In this document: positions 33,342-42,282 of the stretch, in pieces | Layout: every line of letters starts with the position of its first letter | How positions within the stretch are numbered: position 1 is the stretch's first letter | Assembly: GCF_000382365.1 (NCBI RefSeq) | Contig: NZ_KB908216.1 | Location: 62,675-126,674, forward strand | From: Pannonibacter phragmitetus DSM 14782 | Lineage (GTDB): Bacteria; Pseudomonadota; Alphaproteobacteria; Rhizobiales; Stappiaceae | Length of the DNA: 64,000 nucleotides | Direction: 5' to 3' | Made by a program: the position numbers and the translations under genes | The notes under the pieces: generated by a model | Databases searched by the model: none | What the model was told of the DNA's origin: nothing | Seen by the model: only the letters and a program-made list of their open reading frames with translations

Positions 33342-33800
33342 TCAATGCGACAGGACGTCGGACTTCGTGAAGTAATTGAACTCTTCCACCAGAATTTCCT
33401 GCACGAGCTTGTTGCCAAGCCGCGTGTTCACCGCATCCCGGACCTTCGTCTTGAGACCCTCGATATCATAGCGTTCGAGCCTGCGGAAATTCAGGGTCTC
33501 GTCGGAGTAGAGAAGACGGAAGGCCTCATCGATGATGAAGGGCTGCGGCTTCACCGGGCTCTTGCGCAGGGCGTCGCCATCCGCCGTGAAGACGAGTTGC
33601 ACCACCACATATCCCTGCAGGGCGCCATTCTCGATGATCGGCACGTTGATAGCCCGAAGCTGCTCGTAATCGATGCCGACCATGACGCGCTCGTCCCCGT
33701 CTGCCACGTTGCCGTCCTGCGTCATCCAGTAGACAGCGGCATAGGAGGCGCCAAGCGTCGTCAGGCAAACCCACAGGCCGGCAAAGAGGAGCCGCATCAT
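33342..33800 (-). CDS. Single-span membrane protein at end of flgE operon (FliL-like in layout)
   Basis: A 152-residue protein with one N-terminal membrane segment (LLFAGLWVCLTTLGASYAAVYW) and an exported domain. Later parts include GALQGYVVVQLVFTADGDAL and VRDAVNTRLGNKLVQEILVE. The layout (anchor, linker, compact domain ending in a helix, NKLVQEILVEEFNYF) resembles FliL, but the true fliL is at 52597-53103, so this is a separate protein, perhaps distantly related. Its start overlaps the preceding FlgN-like gene by 4 bases, marking it as the last gene of the long flgE operon. Function unknown. Confidence 0.72.
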   Translation of the reverse strand: MMRLLFAGLWVCLTTLGASYAAVYWMTQDGNVADGDERVMVGIDYEQLRAINVPIIENGALQGYVVVQLVFTADGDALRKSPVKPQPFIIDEAFRLLYSDETLNFRRLERYDIEGLKTKVRDAVNTRLGNKLVQEILVEEFNYFTKSDVLSH

Positions 33801-34228
33801 GGGCGGACCCTCACGTGATCCAGGGAGTAGGTGCCGTCAGAATCGGCTTCGAGCATCGCCTGGGAAATCATTCCGGCAATCTCGCGAACCGCGTCCAGAT
33901 GCAGCGAAAGCACCTGCATGTTGGCTTCCAGTGCGGCACGCAGGCGCCTCAGTTCCGTCGCGACAGCCACGTCACGCTCGCCATCACCGCCGGGCGCAAG
34001 CAGTGTCCGGCTGGCGCGGGCAAGCTCCAGCAGGGCCTGGCTCTTGCGGAACTCAAAGGCACGGAGATCGGCAGTGCCCTGCTCCCGCAGAGCTTCTGTC
34101 TCCGCCTCAACCACCGTATGCGCCTTGATGATGGCCATGATCAATGTGTCATTCACATAGGCAGCCAGGGCAGCAGGCGGCGCAATCTCTGCATTTTCTT
34201 CATCAGACATGTCAGGCTGCAGCTCCAT
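33797..34228 (-). CDS. FlgN-like flagellar protein (probable secretion chaperone)
   Basis: A 143-residue mostly helical cytosolic protein. The stretch VEAETEALREQGTADLRAFE followed by FRKSQALLELARASRTLL is the pattern seen in FlgN-type chaperones, which hold FlgK and FlgL before export. Its C terminus has a second long helix (LRAALEANMQVLSLHLDAVR). The start at 34228 shares a base with the stop of the rod-binding protein gene; an internal ATG at 34210 is an alternative. Presence of flgK and flgL in the same operon supports the chaperone call, which remains an inference. Confidence 0.65.
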   Translation of the reverse strand: MELQPDMSDEENAEIAPPAALAAYVNDTLIMAIIKAHTVVEAETEALREQGTADLRAFEFRKSQALLELARASRTLLAPGGDGERDVAVATELRRLRAALEANMQVLSLHLDAVREIAGMISQAMLEADSDGTYSLDHVRVRP

Positions 34229-34719
34229 CAGGCGGTTTCCCGCTGGCCGAGGGTCTTGGCGATAAGCTCGGCGATACCGATGCCGCCACGTGCGGCCATC
34301 TGATTGCCGATCTGCTCAGCCAGCATGGATTTCCAGATGCCTCCGGCCGTGCCGGAGCCAAATACACTTTCCGCATCTTCCGGCAGAATTCCTTCCACCA
34401 TCTGCTGCATCATCAGCGCCTCAAACTTCTGGGCGGGTGACAGCGTCCGCGCGTTGAGGGCCGTATCGTTCAGCATCGCCACGCGCGCCGAACCGGTGGA
34501 GCCGATGGCAGGCGCAAAGCCGTCGTCAGGCCACTGCGAATGATCCTGCCCGCTCCCGCCCGAAAGGCCGGCAGCCGCCATGGCATCCTCAAACAGGCCG
34601 CTGTCACCAGACGCGGCATAGCCAAGGCTCTCGAGCTTGGCAGCCGCCGCCCGGATCTGCTGCGGATCCGCGGCGCGGGCGACATCGAGGACGATGTCGG
34701 AAATGGGAGAAATCGCCAT
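34228..34719 (-). CDS. Rod-binding protein, FlgJ N-terminal domain type (CheL-like)
   Basis: A 163-residue protein corresponding to the rod-cap domain of FlgJ without its muramidase half. The family block is AQKFEALMMQQMVEGILPED followed by FGSGTAGGIWKSMLAEQIGN, and then IGIAELIAKTLGQ. In Alphaproteobacteria this domain stands alone (sometimes called CheL) and a separate transglycosylase opens the peptidoglycan; such an enzyme is encoded at 43728-44312. It helps assemble the rod in the periplasm. The first 70 residues are low-complexity. Confidence 0.82.
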   Translation of the reverse strand: MAISPISDIVLDVARAADPQQIRAAAAKLESLGYAASGDSGLFEDAMAAAGLSGGSGQDHSQWPDDGFAPAIGSTGSARVAMLNDTALNARTLSPAQKFEALMMQQMVEGILPEDAESVFGSGTAGGIWKSMLAEQIGNQMAARGGIGIAELIAKTLGQRETA

Positions 34720-34733
34720 GGCAAAGGTCCTCG

Positions 34734-35171
34734 TTACGCCTTCATTGCCTTTGAGACTAGGTCGTCCAGCTTGCGGGAGGCTTGCGTTGCCCCGCCCACA
34801 TGACGCTCCAGAATCTCGGCAAGGCTCAGGTGCTCGTCCGCCTGGCGCTCAAGCTTGGCCACCGTTTCAAGGCGCCGCTCCGTGACCTTCAGCATCCGGC
34901 CCTGGCGGGCCATTTCCGTTTCCACCTTCTCCCTGGCAGCGGAGAGCTGGGCCTGCTCCTCGGCGATGGTCTTCAGGCGCTGCGAGGCATTGCGGATGAA
35001 ACGGTCATGCAGGGCAAGATCGCCCTCGGACAGGGCGCGCAGCACGCGGTCCTGCTTTTCGGAAAGCTGCTCGTCCTGACGGTCGAGATTGACCAGCATC
35101 CAGGCTGATAACTGATGGATCTGGCGCTGCAGCTTGAGAATGCGCCCGATTTCCTTGCTGTTCTTCGACAT
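34734..35171 (-). CDS. Coiled-coil flagellar protein, FliJ candidate
   Basis: A 145-residue, almost entirely alpha-helical protein with heptad patterning (ILKLQRQIHQLSAWMLVNLD; VETEMARQGRMLKVTERRLE). Size, charge and coiled-coil nature match FliJ, the stalk of the FliI ATPase, and no other fliJ is seen in the window. In most bacteria fliJ follows fliI, but here it follows fliR, so the assignment is inference only. ATG 35171 has GAGG upstream and starts 8 bases after the fliR stop; a longer reading would run into fliR. Confidence 0.6.
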   Translation of the reverse strand: MSKNSKEIGRILKLQRQIHQLSAWMLVNLDRQDEQLSEKQDRVLRALSEGDLALHDRFIRNASQRLKTIAEEQAQLSAAREKVETEMARQGRMLKVTERRLETVAKLERQADEHLSLAEILERHVGGATQASRKLDDLVSKAMKA

Positions 35172-35178
35172 TGTTGCC

Positions 35179-35949
35179 TCAACCGAATCTGAGCCAGGTG
35201 GCATAGCCGTCCAGAAAGATCGTGATCGCTTCACCCAGGACGACGTAGAGAAAGTACATGCCGCCCGCGATCAGAAACGGGGTGGCAATGAAATAGACCG
35301 GGATCTGCGGCGTCAGCTTGTTCAGGAGCCCGAGGGCGAAATTGATGACGACGGCGTAGATCACGAAAGGGCTGCCGATGCGCAGGGCAAGCCAGAATGC
35401 CTCGGACAGCCGGTCCGTCAGCTGTGCCAGCCCGGCCGCGGGGTCGATGGGGGCTCCCGGCGGCAGGGCGTTGTAGCTTTGCGCCAGCGCCCGGAAGAGC
35501 TCCCAGTGCTGGTTGGTGATGAAGATCATCGCTGTAGCCGTCAGCGTCATCAGGCTGGCCATCGGTGGCAGACCCTCGTTGCCTTCGATGGCCATCCCCG
35601 GCATGTTCGACATGCCGATGGACATGGCAATGAAGGTGCCGATCATCTCCAGCCCGGCAATGAAGCAGCGTCCCATGATGCCGATCAGCAGACCTGTGAA
35701 CAGTTCGCTCAGGATGAAGCGCCCCACCGTCTCAAGATCTGAGGCCGGCATCGCCGCCTGAATCACAGGCGCCAGCATCGGCGCAAGCGCCAGCGAAGCC
35801 GAGACCGCCACAAAGAGCCGCACCTTCACCGGCACGCGGTCGCTGCCGAAGCCCGGCACCACCATCAGGCAGGCGCCAATCCGGCAGAACAGCATGAAGG
35901 TGGCCAGCAGCGCTTCGACGCCGAACTGGGAAAGGACCGCCCCCGCCAT
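35179..35949 (-). CDS. fliR: Flagellar export gate protein FliR
   Basis: Inner-membrane export-gate subunit, 256 residues with about six membrane segments. Typical blocks are FCRIGACLMVVPGFGSDRVP near the N terminus and GSPFVIYAVVINFALGLLNK with LTPQIPVYFIATPFLIAGG near the C terminus. It forms the FliPQR gate with the fliP and fliQ products encoded elsewhere in the window. It is separated from flhA by two bases. Confidence 0.94.
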   Translation of the reverse strand: MAGAVLSQFGVEALLATFMLFCRIGACLMVVPGFGSDRVPVKVRLFVAVSASLALAPMLAPVIQAAMPASDLETVGRFILSELFTGLLIGIMGRCFIAGLEMIGTFIAMSIGMSNMPGMAIEGNEGLPPMASLMTLTATAMIFITNQHWELFRALAQSYNALPPGAPIDPAAGLAQLTDRLSEAFWLALRIGSPFVIYAVVINFALGLLNKLTPQIPVYFIATPFLIAGGMYFLYVVLGEAITIFLDGYATWLRFG

Positions 35950-35951
35950 GG

Positions 35952-38042
35952 TCAGGACACGCTGCCAATTGTTTCCACATCCACCCCTCGCGCGATTTCA
36001 AGATGTGAGAGCACAGGCAGGGTCGGGAACATGCGTTCCACGATCATGCGCACATAGGGGCGGGCATCAGGTGCTGCGACAACGGCAAAGCGCTTGCCGG
36101 CGGCAACCAGCGCCTTGACCGTCTGGGACATCTGGGTGCCAAAGTCCTCGACCAGCTGCGGCTCGATGTCGAACTCGATGACCTCGCCCTTGCTGTCGCG
36201 CTTCAGGCTCTGGTGGAACGCCAGGTCCCAGCGGTTGCCAAGCCGCAGCACATGCAAGGGGCCGCCTTCGGCCAGATCACCGCAGATCTGCTGGGCAATC
36301 CGCATGCGCACATGCTCCACCACCTGCTCGGCGCGGCGCACATGCGGCACGATCTCCGCGACGGCTTCCAGGATCAGATGCAGGTTGCGGATCGAGACAC
36401 GCTCGGACAGGAGCAGCTTCAGCACCGCCTGAAGGCCGGAGAAGGAGATATGCGAGGGGCAGATATCCTCGATCAGCTTGCGGTATTCCGGGTCCAGCCG
36501 GTCCAGCAGATTGCGCATGTCCTTGTAGGAGAGCAATTGCGGCAGGTTGTTGCGGATCACTTCCGACAGATGCGTCAGGATCACCGTGTTGTTGTCGGCC
36601 GGCATGAAACCATCGCGCTTCAGCTCGTCCTGATAGGCCATCGGCACCCAATAGGCCGGCATGCCGAAGGCAGGCTCCCGCGTCGGCTCGCCCAGCATCG
36701 GCAGCGGATGATCGTCGCTGGCCATCACCAGAAGTTCGCCGACCTTCACCTCCTGCGCTGCCACCACCGTGCCGTGGATCTTGATCTGATAGCCTTTCGG
36801 CGGCAGCGTCAGGCTGTCGGAGACCCGGATATCGGGCACGACAAATCCATATTGCTCGGCGAACTTTCGGCGCATGCGTGCGACACGGCGCGCCAGCTCG
36901 CTGTGGCCGACCAGAAGCTGAGCGGCGACCTGCTTGCCGAGGCAAAGTTCGATCTCCGCCGTCTTGAGGGATTCCTTGACGGATTCCTTGCTCTCACGCT
37001 GCGCCTTGGCTTCCTCGGCATCTGCCATGGCCTTGGCCATCTTGCGCTTCTCTTCCAGCTTGCGCGGGATGGTGTAGCCGATGAAGGCCATGAGGCCGCC
37101 GAGAAGGGCAAAGGGAATGGTCGGGAGCCCCGGCATCAGCGCCATGATGCCCATCAGCAGCGCGCCGACAAAAAGGGCTCGCGGATAAGCACCCAGCTGC
37201 CCGAGAACGGCCTTCTCGGCCGTGCCGCGGGTGCCGCCCTTGGAGACCAGCAGACCGGCAGCCAGCGACACGATGAGGGCCGGAATCTGCGAGACGAGAC
37301 CATCGCCGACCGACAGCTTGACGAAGACATCCGCTGCCGTTGACAGGTCCATGCCATAACGCGTGGTGCCGATGACAATGCCGCCCAGAATGTTCACGGC
37401 CGTGATGATGAGACCGGCAATGGCATCACCGCGCACGAACTTGGATGCACCGTCCATGGCGCCGAAGAACGAGCTTTCCTCTTCCAGTTCCCGGCGGCGG
37501 GACTGAGCTTCCTTGTCATCGATGAGACCGGCGGACAGATCCGCATCGATCGCCATCTGCTTGCCGGGGATCGCATCCAGCGTGAAGCGAGCGCCCACCT
37601 CGGCGATACGGGTCGCGCCTTTGGTGATGACGAGGAAATTCACCGTGACCAGAATGGCAAAGACGATGAGGCCGATAACAAAGTCGCCGCTCATCACGAA
37701 CTGCGAGAAGCCATAGATCACGTGGCCTGCGGCCGTCACACCCTGATGCCCTTCGGACAGGATGACACGGGTCGTGGCGATGTTGAGCGCCAGGCGCAGC
37801 ATCGTGGCGATCAGCAGGATGGTCGGAAAGGACGAGAAATCGAGCGGCTTCTGGATCCACAGGGCGACCATGAGGATCAGCACCGACAGGGCGATCGACA
37901 GGGCAAGACCGGTGTCGATCATGAAGGCCGGGATCGGCAGGAAGAGAACGGCGAGGATCAGCGCGATGCCAATCGCAAAGCCGATATCGCGGCGGCTTTC
38001 CGGCTTATCCGGTCCGCTCGTTGATACGACTGTCTCGGACAT
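35952..38042 (-). CDS. flhA: Flagellar export protein FlhA
   Basis: Major export-gate component, 696 residues. Residues about 20-330 form the membrane part with eight spans ([20 protein letters not shown]) and the FHIPEP-type loop containing [20 protein letters not shown] followed by [15 protein letters not shown]. Residues 360-696 are the cytoplasmic docking domain that binds chaperone-substrate complexes. ATG 38042 is chosen over GTG 38048. A 146-base gap containing a hairpin separates it from fliQ. Confidence 0.95.
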   Translation of the reverse strand: MSETVVSTSGPDKPESRRDIGFAIGIALILAVLFLPIPAFMIDTGLALSIALSVLILMVALWIQKPLDFSSFPTILLIATMLRLALNIATTRVILSEGHQGVTAAGHVIYGFSQFVMSGDFVIGLIVFAILVTVNFLVITKGATRIAEVGARFTLDAIPGKQMAIDADLSAGLIDDKEAQSRRRELEEESSFFGAMDGASKFVRGDAIAGLIITAVNILGGIVIGTTRYGMDLSTAADVFVKLSVGDGLVSQIPALIVSLAAGLLVSKGGTRGTAEKAVLGQLGAYPRALFVGALLMGIMALMPGLPTIPFALLGGLMAFIGYTIPRKLEEKRKMAKAMADAEEAKAQRESKESVKESLKTAEIELCLGKQVAAQLLVGHSELARRVARMRRKFAEQYGFVVPDIRVSDSLTLPPKGYQIKIHGTVVAAQEVKVGELLVMASDDHPLPMLGEPTREPAFGMPAYWVPMAYQDELKRDGFMPADNNTVILTHLSEVIRNNLPQLLSYKDMRNLLDRLDPEYRKLIEDICPSHISFSGLQAVLKLLLSERVSIRNLHLILEAVAEIVPHVRRAEQVVEHVRMRIAQQICGDLAEGGPLHVLRLGNRWDLAFHQSLKRDSKGEVIEFDIEPQLVEDFGTQMSQTVKALVAAGKRFAVVAAPDARPYVRMIVERMFPTLPVLSHLEIARGVDVETIGSVS

Positions 38043-38147
38043 ACCCACTCCCGGTCACTGTATCGCTGGAGCAACTGTGCCCGGTGAAGCTTGCGCGAAC
38101 ATGGTGCGCCGGGAAGCAGACCGCCGGAGCACGGCATCTGCAAGGCT

Positions 38148-38167
38148 GGAGCCCAGTTCAGGGCTCC
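38148..38167 (-). other. Hairpin in the fliQ-flhA gap
   Basis: GGAGCCC and GGGCTCC (38148-38154, 38161-38167) with a 6-base loop lie in the 146-base spacer inside the flgE operon. No T tract, so not an obvious terminator; this gap could also hold an internal promoter for flhA-fliR. Confidence 0.35.
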
Positions 38168-38188
38168 GGCACTGAGCGGCTTCCGGTG

Positions 38189-38455
38189 TCAGAAACCGGT
38201 TTCGATCCGGCCATAGACGAGGGCCGTGAGCGAATAGATCTGGGCCCCGATGAAGGGACCGGCAATGACGATCATGGCGAGGATGGCGACGATCTTCGGA
38301 ATGAAGGTCAGCGTCACTTCCTGCACCTGCGTCAGGGCCTGCATCAGGGCGATCCCGACCCCGACAACCATGGCCGGAATGATGGCCGGTGCGGACCCGG
38401 TGATGATCGTCCAGATCGCAGTCCGCACCAGATCAAGGGCATCGGCCTCGTTCAT
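38189..38455 (-). CDS. fliQ: Flagellar export gate protein FliQ
   Basis: Small export-gate subunit of 88 residues with two membrane hairpins (AIWTIITGSAPAIIPAMVVG and PKIVAILAMIVIAGPFIGAQ) linked by IALMQALTQVQEVTLTFIPK, the family signature. It starts two bases after flgD ends. Confidence 0.95.
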   Translation of the reverse strand: MNEADALDLVRTAIWTIITGSAPAIIPAMVVGVGIALMQALTQVQEVTLTFIPKIVAILAMIVIAGPFIGAQIYSLTALVYGRIETGF

Positions 38456-38457
38456 GA

Positions 38458-38862
38458 TCAGGTGATCTTCACGCCAGGGCCGAGCAGAATGCCCTTGCCA
38501 TTGTCGAGGCCGAGAACAGTCCCGTCGGAATAGACCTCCACCGACTTGACGATGCCGGTCGTGCCTGATGCATCAGTCACCGTGCGGCCGATGAGGTCGT
38601 CGACCTGGCCGAAGGACATGTTCGCCAGCATGGTTTCCAGCTTGGTGTTCATCTTGATGGACTGTTCCACCTGCGAGAAGCTGGCAAGCTGGGCGAGCTG
38701 CTGGGTGCTGTCCACCGGCTCGGTCGGGTCCTGGTTCTTCATCTGCGCCATCATCAGCTGCAGGAAGGCATTGTAGTCCAGCATCAGCTGGTCCCGTGCT
38801 GCAGTGCTGGCAGACTGGGACTGGGCTGCGCTGGCGCCGCCGACGCCCGGAACTGTGGTCAT
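38458..38862 (-). CDS. flgD: Flagellar hook assembly scaffold FlgD
   Basis: Hook-cap protein, 134 residues, needed to polymerise FlgE. The conserved NAFLQLMMAQMKNQDPTEPV-type block appears as YNAFLQLMMAQMKNQDPTEP, followed by QLAQLASFSQVEQ and a short C-terminal domain. It is short, as in Rhizobiales, lacking the larger beta-domains of enteric FlgD. ATG 38862 follows GGAGG; an upstream in-frame start would overlap flbT. Confidence 0.93.
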   Translation of the reverse strand: MTTVPGVGGASAAQSQSASTAARDQLMLDYNAFLQLMMAQMKNQDPTEPVDSTQQLAQLASFSQVEQSIKMNTKLETMLANMSFGQVDDLIGRTVTDASGTTGIVKSVEVYSDGTVLGLDNGKGILLGPGVKIT

Positions 38863-38872
38863 GTTAGCCTCC

Positions 38873-39295
38873 TCAGGCTGCAACAAAGCCGGCAGCTGCC
38901 GGTTCTTTCGGGAGACTGCCCGACATGATGGACGCCTCTACCGGATAAAGGTTCCTGATGGTCTTCAGGGCATCGAACAGCCGCCCGTCCGCCATCAGCT
39001 CATCGACCTGCCCAAGACCCGAGACAATGTCCGGATTTGTGAAGGTCCTGCGGGTGGAGGCCAGCAGCATGTTGGCCAGATCACGCGCCTGCGGAGCTCC
39101 GGCCGGATCCATGAGCATGGACTGCAGCACGAAATAGAGCTGGCGCAGCGGCGTCGTCGTCTCATGCGCCTGCAGAACATGGTTCTCGAGCAGGAAGACG
39201 CAATTGTTGAGCAGTTCGACCGAGGTCTTCCGGTCAAAGCGGATTACCGCACCATTGATGTAGAGCCGTTCTCCGGCTTTCAGGGCAATGTGCAT
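38873..39295 (-). CDS. flbT: Flagellin post-transcriptional regulator FlbT
   Basis: A 140-residue RNA-associated regulator; in Caulobacter it binds the flagellin mRNA leader and promotes its decay when assembly is blocked. Diagnostic parts are MHIALKAGERLYINGAVIRF and LENHVLQAHETTTPLRQLYF. The ATG at 39295 follows GAGGGG. It is paired with flaF in the operon, and the fliC leader in this window is long and highly structured, making it a likely target. Confidence 0.94.
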   Translation of the reverse strand: MHIALKAGERLYINGAVIRFDRKTSVELLNNCVFLLENHVLQAHETTTPLRQLYFVLQSMLMDPAGAPQARDLANMLLASTRRTFTNPDIVSGLGQVDELMADGRLFDALKTIRNLYPVEASIMSGSLPKEPAAAGFVAA

Positions 39296-39300
39296 GGCAG

Positions 39301-39651
39301 TCACCCCCTCAGGCTGTCACGGATGATCCCGTTGATCTCGATAATGGCGTCAAAGCTTTCCGTCTCGTAACGGCGAAGGCGCTCCAGTTCCTTGAGCACC
39401 CAGATACCGATGGAGATCAGATCGGCGCGGATTTCCACCGGCAGCTCGTTGCTGTTCTCGGACAGGCTTTCCAGCAGGAACGTCCAGACCCGGCGGGCAT
39501 TGAAAATGGCTTCGACAGCCTCCCGGGACCTGACCCCATTCTCACGTGCCAGTTCGAGCTGGCTGATGACGACACCGAGCGCCTCACGCTCATCCTGACG
39601 CGGATCGTTACCGAACTCATCCATCGTCTGGGCATAGGAGGACTTGTACAT
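39301..39651 (-). CDS. flaF: Flagellin synthesis regulator FlaF
   Basis: A 116-residue partner of FlbT that supports flagellin synthesis and secretion in Alphaproteobacteria. Family features are YAQTMDEFGNDPRQDEREAL near the N terminus and RVWTFLLESLSENSNELPVE with ADLISIGIWVLKELERLR later. ATG 39651 has AGAGG upstream; the longer reading starts within flgL and is not used. Confidence 0.93.
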   Translation of the reverse strand: MYKSSYAQTMDEFGNDPRQDEREALGVVISQLELARENGVRSREAVEAIFNARRVWTFLLESLSENSNELPVEIRADLISIGIWVLKELERLRRYETESFDAIIEINGIIRDSLRG

Positions 39652-39716
39652 GGCACCTCTCTGGTGTTGGCTGCCGTCCGGCGGCAGGCCGCAAGCGGCC
39701 GCGCCGGTAAAATGGA

Positions 39717-40766
39717 TCACAGATAGTTGAGGATGCTCAGCTTCTGCATGCGGGCGCTGACCGCATAGGTGGTTTCAAGCTGAGTCATCGCGGTGTTGAG
39801 CCGCACCGAAGTTTCTTCCGGATTGATGTTCTCAAGGTTCAGCACGCGCTTGTTGAGGACATCGGCTTGCATGTTCAACCGTTCGGACGAAGCGGCCACA
39901 CGGGCCTCGACAAGGCCCAGGCCGCCTTTGACCTGCGTCACGCCGGAAACCGCACCGCCCAGAACCGAAATGGCCTTGTCGACAACCACCTGCAAAGTCA
40001 CGGCGTTCAGGTTCGTTATGCCAAGTTCGCCGATCATGGTGTAGGCGGCGGCCAGCTGGCGGAATGCCTTGTCATTCGCACTGACCGTGGTATCCGCGGT
40101 TTCGCCGGTCGAAATGGCATTCTTCATCACGTCATCGGTTGCCGAAGACCAGGTATTGCCCCACTGCGGGTCATCAAACAGCGTCTGAAAGGCACCGTCG
40201 AGGAAGGTCTGCATGGCGGCTGCCGAAATCCCTGCCGCAGCAGGATCGGACTGACTGAAGCCGAATTCGGCGAGAAATGCAGCGTCCAGCGCGGCTTTGT
40301 TGGCTGGTGCGGAATCTGAATAGTAATCCGTGACCGGGACTTCGCCCGTGTTGACGCCGCCGAAAACATAGACCCCGCCCGGCTGCGAGTTGAGGCGGGA
40401 GATCAGCAGCTTCAGATTGCCCTGCCCCATATTCTGAGCGCCAATGCTCGCGCCGCCGGCATCGCGCACGGCGATCAGCGTCTTGAGCATGTCCTGTCCA
40501 GAGCTCAGGACATCGCCGAGGGCAGACTGGGTCACGCCGAGGCGCGAAGACAACAGGGCGTTCGTATCGACGAGCCCCTTGAGCCGCTGGAACTCTGAAC
40601 GGACGGTTACCGCTTCTCCAGTCCGCCCCCCCAGCTCAAGACCAATGTCGTAATGCCGCTGGGAGGACATCTCCTGCTTCAACCTGTCGACCAGTGTCGT
40701 CTGGCGCATCAGCTGGCTGCGGCTTGAATCAGCCATGGAGTAGGTCGAAATACGGGTCGTAGTCAT
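39717..40766 (-). CDS. flgL: Flagellar hook-filament junction protein FlgL
   Basis: Second junction protein joining hook and filament, 349 residues, with flagellin-like ends: an N-terminal helix region (SRSQLMRQTTLVDRLKQEMS) and a C-terminal one (RLNTAMTQLETTYAVSARMQ followed by KLSILNYL). Export depends on a chaperone, probably the FlgN-like protein of the same operon. Good ribosome site GAGGT before the start. Confidence 0.92.
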   Translation of the reverse strand: MTTTRISTYSMADSSRSQLMRQTTLVDRLKQEMSSQRHYDIGLELGGRTGEAVTVRSEFQRLKGLVDTNALLSSRLGVTQSALGDVLSSGQDMLKTLIAVRDAGGASIGAQNMGQGNLKLLISRLNSQPGGVYVFGGVNTGEVPVTDYYSDSAPANKAALDAAFLAEFGFSQSDPAAAGISAAAMQTFLDGAFQTLFDDPQWGNTWSSATDDVMKNAISTGETADTTVSANDKAFRQLAAAYTMIGELGITNLNAVTLQVVVDKAISVLGGAVSGVTQVKGGLGLVEARVAASSERLNMQADVLNKRVLNLENINPEETSVRLNTAMTQLETTYAVSARMQKLSILNYL

Positions 40767-40769
40767 GGC

Positions 40770-42254
40770 TTACCTCACAGAGTCCAGCAGATCCTGAAGC
40801 ATTCGGTCAACAGCAGTCATCAGTTTGGCCGCTGCGCCGTAGGCTCGTTCAATGTCGAGCATGAGCGTCATCTCTTCATCGAGATTGACGCCAGTGACGT
40901 TCGACAAGGCACTTGCCGAGCGGGATACGATGACGGACTGAAATTTAACATTGGCCGCTGCCGTCTTTCGGCCGGCCTCCAGCCAGCTCACCGAGGAACT
41001 GGCGAAGGTCTTGAGAGAAGACGTCGGATCCAGTCCGACCCCGGCATCAAAGACGCGGGAGGGATCGTTCATGGCGCTGACGAATTCGTTCAAACGTCCG
41101 GTGTAGCCTGCAAGACCAGCCGGATTGTAGACGTAGTTGGCGCCAGCCATGCCGCCATCCCGCAGCAGGTCAAGGCTTCCGCCCTGATCGGGATCAGCGG
41201 CTGCATTGATGCGGATGCTGCCTGCCAGACCCGTGGACAGAGTGCTCGTTGCCGGAACGGCAGGGCCGCCTGACCAGGTAAAGAGACCAGCCTGCAGCGG
41301 GCCGCCGCCACCGGTCTGGTCTCTTTCCGCAAAAGCTTCGACGAGACCACGGGCAATCTCGTCCAGCTGGTTCTGATAGGTGACCGCCACATTGTCGCGC
41401 AGCTGCGTCAGTCCATGCAGGCGTCCAGTTGAAACCGGCATGATGGCCGAAGCGCCTGTCACCGGGACGCCATCAATGTAGATGGCATTTCCCACCGTGC
41501 CCGCCATGAAGGAAATCGTCGGCTCGAAGGAAACCTTGCGGGCGGACGTTTCAAACAGGGTCACGCCGCTGTCCGTATAGATCACGACGCCGCCATCCGA
41601 TTGGGTCAGCGTGGAAATGCCGATCTCTTCCGACAGTGACAGCAGGGCCTGATCGCGGCTGTCCATGGCATCGGTGACATCTGCCCCCGACGCATAGCCC
41701 TTGACGATCACCGAGTTGAGGGTCTCGATCTGACCGAGCAGATCGTTCACCCTGTTGATGGATGTGCCAATCTCTGCGTCTGCGTCTGCACGCACGCCCT
41801 GAACAAGACTTGTATAGTCGTTCAGAAGCTTTGCCGTATCCTTGGCAGCCGTAAGCATGGCCTGCGCCTGGATGGAATTGCCCGGTTCTGCAGCATAGTT
41901 CTGGATCGCCGTTTCCAGCTTGCCCAGCTGAGCGGCCGGAGAACGCAGGAGCTCGGTGTCACCCGTCGTGCCTGCCAGCTTGTCCAGCCCGTTGGCGATC
42001 GCATACTGCGACGTGGCGATGGATGTTGCTCCCGACAGCGCCTTGTAAAGCCCGCTGTCCGTGGAGCGCGCGATGCCATCGACACGCACGCCCCCGCCGG
42101 TGCCGCCCTGGGATATGACGGTGCTCAGCATCACCGATTTGCGGGTGAAACCCGCTTGCTGGGCGCCGGCGATATTGCGCGAGATGGTCGAGGTCTCGAT
42201 TTGCCTTGCACTCAGTGCAGACTGCGCGACCTTCAGGGCTACGGACAGGCTCAT
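40770..42254 (-). CDS. flgK: Flagellar hook-associated protein FlgK
   Basis: First junction protein, 494 residues. The N terminus has the axial-protein signature SALSARQIETSTISRNIAGA followed by QQAGFTRKSVML, and the C terminus ends with GVNLDEEMTLMLDIERAYGA then AAKLMTAVDRMLQDLL, both typical of FlgK. It is followed closely by flgL. Confidence 0.94.
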   Translation of the reverse strand: MSLSVALKVAQSALSARQIETSTISRNIAGAQQAGFTRKSVMLSTVISQGGTGGGVRVDGIARSTDSGLYKALSGATSIATSQYAIANGLDKLAGTTGDTELLRSPAAQLGKLETAIQNYAAEPGNSIQAQAMLTAAKDTAKLLNDYTSLVQGVRADADAEIGTSINRVNDLLGQIETLNSVIVKGYASGADVTDAMDSRDQALLSLSEEIGISTLTQSDGGVVIYTDSGVTLFETSARKVSFEPTISFMAGTVGNAIYIDGVPVTGASAIMPVSTGRLHGLTQLRDNVAVTYQNQLDEIARGLVEAFAERDQTGGGGPLQAGLFTWSGGPAVPATSTLSTGLAGSIRINAAADPDQGGSLDLLRDGGMAGANYVYNPAGLAGYTGRLNEFVSAMNDPSRVFDAGVGLDPTSSLKTFASSSVSWLEAGRKTAAANVKFQSVIVSRSASALSNVTGVNLDEEMTLMLDIERAYGAAAKLMTAVDRMLQDLLDSVR

Positions 42255-42282
42255 GGCAGAAGTTCCATCCTTGATCTGGCGG

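Noticed and set aside
33342-33800. Calling this gene fliL outright
   Set aside because: A much clearer FliL is encoded at 52597-53103; resemblance here is limited to general layout.
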